Assembly: GCF_002929275.1 (NCBI RefSeq)
Contig: NZ_PJIK01000005.1
Location: forward strand, 62,001 to 126,000
Length of the DNA: 64,000 bases
From: Arthrobacter sp. ZGTC131
GTDB lineage: Bacteria > Actinomycetota > Actinomycetes > Actinomycetales > Micrococcaceae
Direction: 5' to 3'
In this document: piece after piece, positions 58,238 to 64,000 of the stretch
How positions within the stretch are numbered: the stretch's first letter is position 1
Layout of the letters: every line of letters starts with the position of its first letter
The notes under the pieces: generated by a model
Seen by the model: the letters and a program-made list of their open reading frames with translations, nothing else
What the model was told of the DNA's origin: nothing
The model's database searches: none
Made by a program: the position numbers and the translations under genes

Positions 58238-60055
58238 CTACTTGACGACCTCGAAGGTGATCGTCTCGGTGAACTCGCGGTCGTGCACGTCGGTCGCGGT
58301 GACTGTGGCGGTGTGCTCGCCGACGGCCAGGTTTGCTGGCAGCTCGAGGCGCCACAGGTGGGAGGTGCGGTCATGGAGGCCGCCGCCGTGCACCAACTGC
58401 TCGAGGGTGGCGGCTGGATCGGTGTACTCCGCGCCGATCAGCGGGACGTCGTCCGCGGTCATCGTCTGGGTGCGCTTGGCCTCGGTGGTCTCGCCGCCGT
58501 CGATGGATACTTTCACGGTGGAGCCGGTGGAACCCATCCAGAAGTTGGTGGTCAGCCAGGACTCACCGAGGTCGCCCTGGACCACAGCGTTCGGGTTCTC
58601 CGGGGACGGGGCCTTGCCGCGCTGGTTCTTGTATACGTCGAACCAGGCACGGTAGGCGGGGGAGTTGATGCCCAGGGCCATCTGGTCGGAACCGTCGTCG
58701 CCGGTCGCGGTGAAACGCTCGTGGATCTCCGTGTTCTTGATGTCCAGGGTCAGTACGCCGGGAGGGGTCCCGTCGCGCTGGACGGCGGACGGGAAGCCCT
58801 CCTCGAGCACCCGGCCGTTGTACCACTGGCCGGACACTGCCGGGACAGTCAGGTGGGTGAATGGCAGGCCGGCGTCACCGAGTGTGTCGGTCCAGCCTGC
58901 CATCAGGTCGCCTTGGCGGAGGTTCTCGGACATGTGGGTGTGTCCGGCGAGGGAGACTACCTCGCGGCCCTTGAGGATCTTGTAGATTTCCTCGATCTGG
59001 GCGTGGGTGTAGCTGTTGGAGTAGTAGAACTCGTGCAGCGGGGCGTGGGAGGCGATCACGATCGCCCGGTCTTTGGGCACAGAGGCGATGTCCTGGCGCA
59101 GCCACTCGAGCTGGCGTTCGCCGAGGCCGTAGGCGTAGCTGCTCTTCTTCGCGGGGATTTGAGTCGGGTACTGGATGTTGCTTAGCGCCACGACGTGGGC
59201 CTTGCCGGCGTCGTAGGAGTAGTACTCCGGGCCGAACTGGGCGCGGAAGGTGTCGAACTCGTGCTCGCCGTCGAGGGCGTCGAAGTCGAGGTCGTGGTTG
59301 CCGGGCAGGAAGCGGGCTGGGCCGTTGAGCATGGAGGTCAGCTCGCGGGTCTGCGGGTAGAGAGACAGATCGTCGCCCACGATGTCGCCAATGAACAGGG
59401 CGCCGCAGCCGGCGTAGTCGGTGCGGGCGGCCAGGTCGGCGAAGACACCGTTGCGCGCGAACTCCACCTCTTTCTGGTCGTAGGTCTGGACGTCGGCGCC
59501 GACGGCGCAGTGCTGCTCCGGGGATTGGGTGCTGTGGCTCTTGGCCAGCGGGAAGTTCACTTTGTCCGGAAGCGCTCCGGTGGGGGCAATGCCCCCGTAC
59601 TTCAGCGCAGGGGAGCCTTCGGGCAGATGGTGATAGAAGAACTGGGCGATGTTGTCCTCGTCCACCGGCACCTGATAGCCGCGCGGCTGGGTAACGAAGA
59701 CGGTCATGTTGTCGAAGGCCGGCAGGTCATAGCGACCCTGGCCGTCGGTCGTGACGACGTCGCGGCCGTTGGAGACTGTCACTCCGGGCATGCCCGGCTC
59801 ACCAGGTTCCTGGTTGGAGTTCCTGTTCTTGTCATCGAATACGGTGCCATCGAGAGTCTGCTGGTTCGTCGCCGGGGCGTTAACGACGTCGACGCCTCCT
59901 CGATAGGCGGAGGAGGCCCAGTCGGCTTCATCCGGGGCGGGAGCGGCGGTCGCGGCGGGGCCAACCATGACGCTGGTAGCTATGAGAGCCAGTGCGCCGG
60001 TTAGGCGAAGGGGCATGGATAACCGCGTGGTTTGGGGATTAGGGGTCGGGTGCAC
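58238..60055 (-). CDS. Secreted calcineurin-like metallophosphoesterase
   Basis: 605-residue exported phosphoesterase. Signal peptide (hydrophobic core ALALIATSVMV, cleavage near ATAA), an N-terminal prealbumin-like domain (DGTVFDDKNRNSNQEPGEPG), the metal-binding core with GDIVGDD, LPGNHDLDF, SHAPLHEF and AGHTHMSEN, and a C-terminal beta domain. The usual first motif DxH appears as DVQ in this family. GTG 60055 is chosen because GGAGG lies 9 nt upstream; the ATG at 60016 would shorten the signal peptide. It may release phosphate from organic sources. Confidence 0.86.
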   Translation of the reverse strand: MHPTPNPQTTRLSMPLRLTGALALIATSVMVGPAATAAPAPDEADWASSAYRGGVDVVNAPATNQQTLDGTVFDDKNRNSNQEPGEPGMPGVTVSNGRDVVTTDGQGRYDLPAFDNMTVFVTQPRGYQVPVDEDNIAQFFYHHLPEGSPALKYGGIAPTGALPDKVNFPLAKSHSTQSPEQHCAVGADVQTYDQKEVEFARNGVFADLAARTDYAGCGALFIGDIVGDDLSLYPQTRELTSMLNGPARFLPGNHDLDFDALDGEHEFDTFRAQFGPEYYSYDAGKAHVVALSNIQYPTQIPAKKSSYAYGLGERQLEWLRQDIASVPKDRAIVIASHAPLHEFYYSNSYTHAQIEEIYKILKGREVVSLAGHTHMSENLRQGDLMAGWTDTLGDAGLPFTHLTVPAVSGQWYNGRVLEEGFPSAVQRDGTPPGVLTLDIKNTEIHERFTATGDDGSDQMALGINSPAYRAWFDVYKNQRGKAPSPENPNAVVQGDLGESWLTTNFWMGSTGSTVKVSIDGGETTEAKRTQTMTADDVPLIGAEYTDPAATLEQLVHGGGLHDRTSHLWRLELPANLAVGEHTATVTATDVHDREFTETITFEVVK

Positions 60056-60659
60056 GAAATTGAACCTCCGCTTGAGTGATTGCCGCCGGCGGGTGGCCGG
60101 CCGTGTCAACCCTTTCCCGGGCGAATGAACGGGAACCAAAGGGGAAGGGATGTACACGCCGCCTGCCGGTAATGCTGCTTTCGCCGAGAGTTAACCGTTT
60201 CGGCAAATCCAACAGATCTGGTTCACGGGATTTGCCGGCCCTGCCAGCCATCCGCTGGGATGCCATCATGCACTGCTCGCACCCCCTAACAGGGCTGGGC
60301 CTGGTCGGCCAGCCCTGAAGTGTTAGGAACGGCAAGGGCAAATCCTTACATCCTGCAACCACCGGCCGCTTGGCGGGTTCCGGGCCCGCGGGCCTCTGAC
60401 AACGTCGTGCCTCAACTCAGCTCCGCCGTAAGGACAGACCGCGGGGTAGGCCGTGCAAAGGATTGGCAGCATTTGTGAGCCTGCCTGCGGCCGAGTTGCA
60501 GGAAAACAGTCCCCGGCCGCAGGGCGGCCGGGGACTGCCGGTCTGGGGGAGCCCGTGCGCAGCTGCTGCATGTGCGCTATCAGGCGCGGTGGCGCTCTTT
60601 CTCATGCCAGCCGCCCAAGAGGCAGCGTTAGCGTGTAACGGGTACCCAGTTCCGGTCTG
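60056..60659. other. Intergenic region, about 600 bp
   Basis: Upstream of the phosphoesterase and downstream of hsp20. It holds a CAGGGCTGG (60290-60298) / CCAGCCCTG (60309-60317) hairpin, and the hsp20 terminator (60507-60537). GTTAACC and GTTCACG motifs at 60190 and 60221 vaguely recall PhoP sites but do not show the 11-bp direct-repeat spacing. No coding pattern supported. Confidence 0.5.
60507..60537 (-). terminator. hsp20 terminator
   Basis: 14-bp perfect stem CAGTCCCCGGCCGC / GCGGCCGGGGACTG with a 3-nt loop. On the minus strand it is followed by TTTTCC, pointing to transcription from hsp20. It lies 122 nt past the hsp20 stop. Confidence 0.8.
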
Positions 60660-61085
60660 TTAGGCCGCGTTGATCTGGGGCTGCTGGCCTCCCTTGGTCT
60701 CGATTTCGATCTTCCGTGGCGCTGCCTGGGCGGCGACGGGAATACGCAGCGTCAGGACACCGGCGTCATAGCCCGCCTTGATGTTCTCTGTCTCCATGGC
60801 GTCCCCGAGGATGAGCTGGCGGCTGAAGACTCCACGGGGCCGCTCGGATGCCACCAACTCGGTGTCTTTTCCGGCCGGGTCCTTGCGTTCAGCACGGACG
60901 GTCAGGACGTTCTTGTCAACGCCCAGATCAATGGAATCGATCTCGACTCCGGGCAGATCGAGTGCGATGACGTATTCATCACCTTCCCGCCAGGCATCCA
61001 TCGGCATGGCGGCGGGATGGGCCACGGTGCCCAGTACCTGTTCAGCGAGGCGGTTCAGCTGACGGAACGGATCGAGCATCAACAT
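60660..61085 (-). CDS. hsp20: Hsp20/alpha-crystallin family small heat-shock protein
   Basis: ATP-independent holdase chaperone, 141 residues. N-terminal MLMLDPFRQLNRLAEQVLG, then the alpha-crystallin beta-sandwich with VIALDLPGVEIDSIDLGVDK, ASERPRGVFSRQL, and the C-terminal GVLTLRIPV motif. ATG 61085 follows AAGGAGG by 6 nt. Intact here, whereas a decayed second copy lies at 62.2 kb. The same 22-bp operator-like motif precedes this gene and the merR-family gene between the two copies. Confidence 0.93.
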   Translation of the reverse strand: MLMLDPFRQLNRLAEQVLGTVAHPAAMPMDAWREGDEYVIALDLPGVEIDSIDLGVDKNVLTVRAERKDPAGKDTELVASERPRGVFSRQLILGDAMETENIKAGYDAGVLTLRIPVAAQAAPRKIEIETKGGQQPQINAA

Positions 61086-61116
61086 GACATACCTCCTTTG
61101 ATCAGATTCGATCCGG

Positions 61117-61138
61117 ATCTATATCCGATGACATAGAT
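61117..61138. promoter_or_regulatory. Operator-like inverted repeat upstream of hsp20
   Basis: ATCTATATCCGATGACATAGAT, with ATCTAT-N10-ATAGAT symmetry, 32 nt upstream of hsp20 and covering a TATAGA -10-like box on the minus strand. 19 of 22 bases match the motif at 62137-62158. A GATCCGGATC palindrome (61110-61119) adjoins it. Confidence 0.66.
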
Positions 61139-61302
61139 TTAATAGCACCGGCCGTCGCCCCGCGCAAGGGTTTTTAACCGCTTTTCACACCGAAAAAACT
61201 CTTGCGCGCGCCATGCGATGGTGCTAGTAAATCTTTGGTGGCTGATATAGATCGGAGATGAGGCAGCGGGGAGAAGCGGACGGATACTGCGCAGGGCGGC
61301 GG

Positions 61303-61375
61303 GCACCCGTAGCTCAGCCGGGACAGCAGCGGACTTGCAATCCTCGGGTCGTGGGTTCGAGTCCCACCGGGTGCA
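61303..61375 (+). tRNA. tRNA-like gene, anticodon TGC (atypical)
   Basis: 73-nt cloverleaf: acceptor GCACCCG/CGGGTGC, D-arm with GG at 18-19, anticodon loop CTTGCAA (anticodon TGC, Ala by codon table), T-arm GTGGG-TTCGAGT-CCCAC. Odd features: the acceptor has A3:U70 rather than G3:U70, the main AlaRS identity element; C13-C22 and C28-U42 mismatches; and the anticodon arm (GCGGA...TCCTC) resembles actinobacterial tRNA-Lys with TTTTAA changed to TTGCAA. No CCA encoded. It could be a decayed or chimeric tRNA, so the amino acid is uncertain. Confidence 0.7.
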
Positions 61376-61441
61376 CGCATGGGCATTCCGTCGGACTCCC
61401 GGTCCGGCCGGGGGATTCAGATGAAGGGTGGTGCTTCGAAA

Positions 61442-61690
61442 ATGAACCCAGAACTCCAGAGGCTGCGGGCGCTGGCGGCGGTCATAGCAACCGCCGAAAC
61501 TACTCTGGACGTGGCGTGCCGGACGCTGCGGGAATCCGCCGCGGCTCTGCTGCGCACCGGCGATGCCACCCTTGCCGAGGTCAGCGAGGCGGCCGGCCTG
61601 GAGCAGGGGGAACTGCTGGACCTGCTGAGCCGAAACATTCCCGGACGGGAACCGCTCTGGAAGCAACCCGGGATTGCGGGCCTGTCCTAG
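61442..61690 (+). CDS. Small helical protein (82 aa), HTH-like, hypothetical
   Basis: 82-residue soluble, Ala/Leu/Glu-rich protein (MNPELQRLRALAAVIATAET start, then GDATLAEVSEAAGLEQGELLDLLSR). The latter half resembles a helix-turn-helix of small regulators. The ribosome site is weak (GAAGGG about 15 nt upstream). It sits between the tRNA-like gene and the merR remnant. In-frame ATG 61421 is an alternative. Coding looks real, but the function is unknown. Confidence 0.55.
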   Translation: MNPELQRLRALAAVIATAETTLDVACRTLRESAAALLRTGDATLAEVSEAAGLEQGELLDLLSRNIPGREPLWKQPGIAGLS

Positions 61691-61764
61691 AGGCGGAGAA
61701 GGCATGGAGCAGGTCTTCTCGCCGGCGGCCGGCCGTAAGCCGCGCGGACGGTGTCCTGGTTGCC

Positions 61765-62073
61765 TCACACGCTGTCGTTCGGACGGGCGCTGCGGGAGCG
61801 CTTTAGCTGGCGCCGCAGCCGAGCGTTGTCCATTTCCAGTTCCAGCACCTTGGCCACCCCTGCCAGATTGAGCCCCTCATCCAAGAGCTCTCCGACACGG
61901 CGAAGCACCGCGAGGTCGGATTCACTGTACTGGCGGGTGCCTCCCTCGGTCCGTTCCGGGGTTAGCAGGCCGCGGCGTTCATAGAGTCGGATGTTTTATT
62001 GCCCCGTCCCCAGAAGTTCCGCCACTACCGAAATGGCGTACAGCCCGCGCCCGCTGCTGCGTTGGTGTGCCAT
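61765..62073 (-). pseudogene. MerR family (HspR-like) regulator, interrupted by a TAA
   Basis: Minus-strand frame MAHQRSSGRGLYAISVVAEL...GTGQ*NIRLYERRGLLTPER... with good MerR-type sequence: NIRLYERRGLL, GGTRQYSESDLAVLRR, DEGLNLAGVAKVLELE. Codon 26 is TAA (61996-61998); in relatives this position is usually Gln, so one CAA-to-TAA change would explain it. The ATG has GAGGA 6 nt upstream and the rest of the frame (codons 27-102) is intact. Either a recent nonsense mutation or a sequencing error; C-terminal helices after the HTH are kept. Confidence 0.8.
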
Positions 62074-62136
62074 GCATTTTCCTCGATTTTGCTTGGATCT
62101 TCTTCTTGCAACAGTTTGTCACCAGTGCTATACGAA

Positions 62137-62158
62137 ATCTATATCCGCTGCCACAGAT
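62137..62158. promoter_or_regulatory. Operator-like motif, second copy
   Basis: ATCTATATCCGCTGCCACAGAT, 19/22 identical to the hsp20-upstream motif. It lies in the divergent region between the merR remnant (64 nt upstream of its start) and the hsp20 remnant (48 nt upstream of its start). On the minus strand it yields the same GGATATAGAT -10-like box as at hsp20. Confidence 0.65.
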
Positions 62159-62206
62159 ATCCGGCGGTGGGTCACCGTGAAACCCAGACGCTGAAGGGAG
62201 CGGGAA

Positions 62207-62490
62207 ATGACGCTTATCCGCACGGACCCGTTCCGTAAGCTGGATCGGCTTACCCAGCGCGTCTTCGGAACAGCAGCCCGTCCGGCAACCATGCCGATGG
62301 ATGCATGACAGGAGGACGGGGTATTTTTGTGGTGGCGTTTGACCTGCACGGAATCTAGCCCAACGCCGTGGACCTGAACGTTGAAGGGAACGTCCTCACT
62401 GCCCGGGCGGAGCGCCGGGGATGCCACCCAGCCCAAGATGGAGCTGGTGGTTTCCGAGCGGCCGCGAGGTGTCTTCAGCCAACTTAGCCC
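62207..62490 (+). pseudogene. Decayed second hsp20 gene
   Basis: ATG 62207 behind GAAGGGAG opens [20 protein letters not shown], then ATMPMDA and a TGA where the intact protein has Trp (DAWREGDEY). Further on, frames shift: VVAFDLHGI, then an in-frame TAG, then AVDLNVEGNVLTARAERR, and finally MELVVSERPRGVFSQL, matching the intact Hsp20 (VASERPRGVFSRQL). At least two stops and frameshifts, so non-functional. Confidence 0.85.
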
Positions 62491-62739
62491 TTTGACACTG
62501 ACGGGGCAGCGTTGGGCAAGGGCACGGCCCCGTTCCTGGTCCCCGAAACCCATGAGGAGTCGCTGCCCCGGGCGCAATGGATCAACCCCGCAACCTTTGC
62601 CGCCCTAGCCGTGGTGCCCATCCGGACCGAGCATGACACGCATTGCCCTATACGCGACACAGGCCTTGGCACCGTCGAGGTCTACGCGGACCGAGAATCC
62701 GCAACTTCTCCTTAAGCGTGGCGCGGCGGGGTCCTTGTT

Positions 62740-63738
62740 TCATCCAGAGCTGCTACTCATTTTCCGGGGGTGCTGAAAACCCACACGATCTACCCTGCGG
62801 TGGTAAAGCATGCCAACATTTCCACCCAAAACGGCGCCTATCAGGCCTACGGCGGCAGCGACTATGCCTGCGATCAGATGGCTGATGCTGACCTGCCCTC
62901 CGAAGAATGCAACGTCGGGAAAACCGTTGCTGGCGGGGCCGACATTCGCACTCCTGCCGATGATCATGCTGAGCGCAACCACGACCCCAGCCATGAGGAC
63001 TGCCCACAGCCACACCATCAGGCCTTGTCCAACGCCGTTGAAGCGGGCCATCCGCCCTGCCACGTAGCCGCCCGAATAAAAGGAAATGAAAACGATAAAC
63101 AAGAGGACGATCGTGCCGGTCATTCCTATCGTTTGTGAAGACGCCAAGCCGGATAAGACGTTCGCGTCCCAGCCTGTCAGCAGCCCGGCAGCAACACCCG
63201 CCATGGCAGCGCAGGCGGTCAGCAGAACTGCAATACCTAACGCTGACAACAAGCCGAAGAAGGCCGACCCGACCTTGATGCCACCGAACCGATCCTCTTG
63301 GCGTGCGACAACGACTTCACTGGTTACGGCACCCGAGCCACCCACAAGGAAAGTAGCACCGTGAGCACCTGTGTGATCGACGTAGCTGACTTCCTCGACG
63401 TAGCCGCTGGTGTCCTGAACGTATTCGGGTTCCTCGACGTAGCTGACTTCCTCGACGTAGCTGACTTCCTCGACGTAGCCGCTGGTGTCCTGAACGTATT
63501 CGGGTTCCTCGGTGTAGCCGCTGGTGTCCTGGACGTATCCGGGTTCCTCGAAGTAGCTGACTTCCTCGGCGTAGCCACTGGTGTCCTGAACAGAAACTAT
63601 GGCCTGCGTCGCGCCGGGGTCTTCGGCATAGCGGTAGTCGACAGTATCGTCATAAGCGAGGTCATCCGCTGGACCGACCCGATCCGGACTGCCTTCATAA
63701 TCCTGCGGCCCTCCGTTGGGAACCACTGCGCTGCCCAT
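62740..63738 (-). CDS. Membrane protein with Tyr/Glu-rich tandem repeats
   Basis: 332-residue protein not matched to a known family. The first ~130 residues are acidic and Tyr-rich with tandem VQDTSGY(V/A/T)EE(V/P)SY-type repeats (about residues 50-120), then four transmembrane helices (starting near residues 155, 203, 243 and 284) and a short basic tail. SGGYVAGRMARFNG after helix 2 and Gly-rich last helix are recognisable features. ATG 63738 has AAGGA 6 nt upstream; GTG 63741 is adjacent. No neighbour gives a clear function. Confidence 0.75.
   Translation of the reverse strand: MGSAVVPNGGPQDYEGSPDRVGPADDLAYDDTVDYRYAEDPGATQAIVSVQDTSGYAEEVSYFEEPGYVQDTSGYTEEPEYVQDTSGYVEEVSYVEEVSYVEEPEYVQDTSGYVEEVSYVDHTGAHGATFLVGGSGAVTSEVVVARQEDRFGGIKVGSAFFGLLSALGIAVLLTACAAMAGVAAGLLTGWDANVLSGLASSQTIGMTGTIVLLFIVFISFYSGGYVAGRMARFNGVGQGLMVWLWAVLMAGVVVALSMIIGRSANVGPASNGFPDVAFFGGQVSISHLIAGIVAAAVGLIGAVLGGNVGMLYHRRVDRVGFQHPRKMSSSSG
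63368..63592. repeat. In-frame tandem repeats coding for Tyr/Glu-rich segment
   Basis: DNA repeats of unit CTCGACGTAGC(C/T)GCTGGTGTCCTG and CTCGACGTAGCTGACTTC arranged as alternating 18- and 36-bp modules, giving the repetitive protein segment on the minus strand. All indels are multiples of 3, so selection maintains the frame. Confidence 0.8.
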
Positions 63739-64000
63739 CACGCATCCTTGCTGTTAGAGCGGACTTGTCACGTGCGGGATGGTTCATGGCGGTGGGCGGG
63801 CACGTGACCGACCTGGTGCCACCGCGAGACGGGCTGCGCCCTTCTGGTGTGCTGCGGTTTGCTTGGGCCGAATGGCGGGTTGGCGGGCCCGCCCCTGTAC
63901 CCTGCGCTGATGTCGCGGCTCAGGCTGGGTGCCGGGGAACGCCGGAAGGACAGTTTTCCTCACCGCCGCTGCCCGTTTACTCGCAGACGCAATCAAGAGA
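63739..64000. other. 3' end of window, no supported gene
   Basis: 262 bp. An open frame from ATG 63786 runs to the window end on the plus strand, but its composition is Pro/Arg/Gly-rich without recognisable domain, and there is no good ribosome site. It may be the first part of an unseen gene or noise. Confidence 0.4.

Noticed and set aside
60190-60231. PHO box (GTTAACC ... GTTCACG) upstream of the metallophosphoesterase
   Set aside because: The two motifs are 31 nt apart and not in 11-bp direct-repeat phase, so a PhoP site is not supported.
62512-62715. 67-residue plus-strand ORF after the hsp20 remnant
   Set aside because: TTG start, weak ribosome site and no recognisable family; it probably reflects non-coding or decayed DNA.
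63784-63996. 70-residue minus-strand ORF at the right end
   Set aside because: Starts with TTG at the window edge, is Arg/Pro/Ala-rich and lacks a ribosome site or domain.

Overview
The window is high-GC actinobacterial chromosome, and its gene content and order point to Micrococcaceae, most likely Arthrobacter or Pseudarthrobacter. The evidence is the order leuS-degV-comEA-comEC-holA-rpsT-lepA-hemW-hrcA-dnaJ-rsmE-phoH-ybeY-era-leuA-recO-uppS, the actinobacterial bcc-aa3 respiratory genes (ctaCDF, ctaE-qcrCAB), frequent GTG/TTG starts, and several TANNNT boxes 5-7 nt upstream of start codons, as in leaderless mRNAs. The species assignment is inference. 

Layout. 0-4 kb: glycerol uptake and oxidation (glpD, cut by the left edge, then glpF and glpK). 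4.1-12.5 kb: leuS behind a leucine leader peptide, a DegV protein, a small orphan, DNA-uptake genes comEA/comEC, and holA. 12.5-26.9 kb: translation and stress housekeeping (rpsT, lepA, hemW, hrcA with a CIRCE operator, dnaJ, rsmE) and the phoH-ybeY-CNNM-era operon. 27-38.8 kb: LytR-CpsA-Psr protein, M13 peptidase, leuA behind a second leucine leader peptide, recO, uppS, pyrD and an M20 dipeptidase. 39-49.7 kb: erpA, cytochrome aa3 oxidase and bc1 genes flanking a divergent ptsH / GntR-UTRA regulator pair that shares a DasR-like operator, then trpD. 49.7-64 kb: accessory region with small enzymes and transporters, a PhoD-like phosphatase, a deletion scar joining two truncated phosphonate genes, lipoproteins, a secreted metallophosphoesterase, an Hsp20 / MerR locus with one intact hsp20, a nonsense-interrupted merR and a decayed second hsp20 around a tRNA-like gene with a TGC anticodon, and a Tyr/Glu-rich repeat membrane protein. 

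How the parts work together. glpF/glpK/glpD bring in glycerol, phosphorylate it and oxidise glycerol-3-phosphate. LeuS and LeuA consume and make leucine, and each is preceded by a tiny MRA-x-LLL(L)-S leader ORF and terminator-like hairpins, so both appear to sense leucyl-tRNA charging by attenuation. QcrCAB and CtaCDEF form the respiratory supercomplex. HrcA is likely autoregulated through CIRCE with dnaJ downstream. 

The best candidates for something under-described are the paired leucine leaders of leuS and leuA and the decaying MerR/Hsp20/tRNA-like locus at 60.6-62.5 kb.
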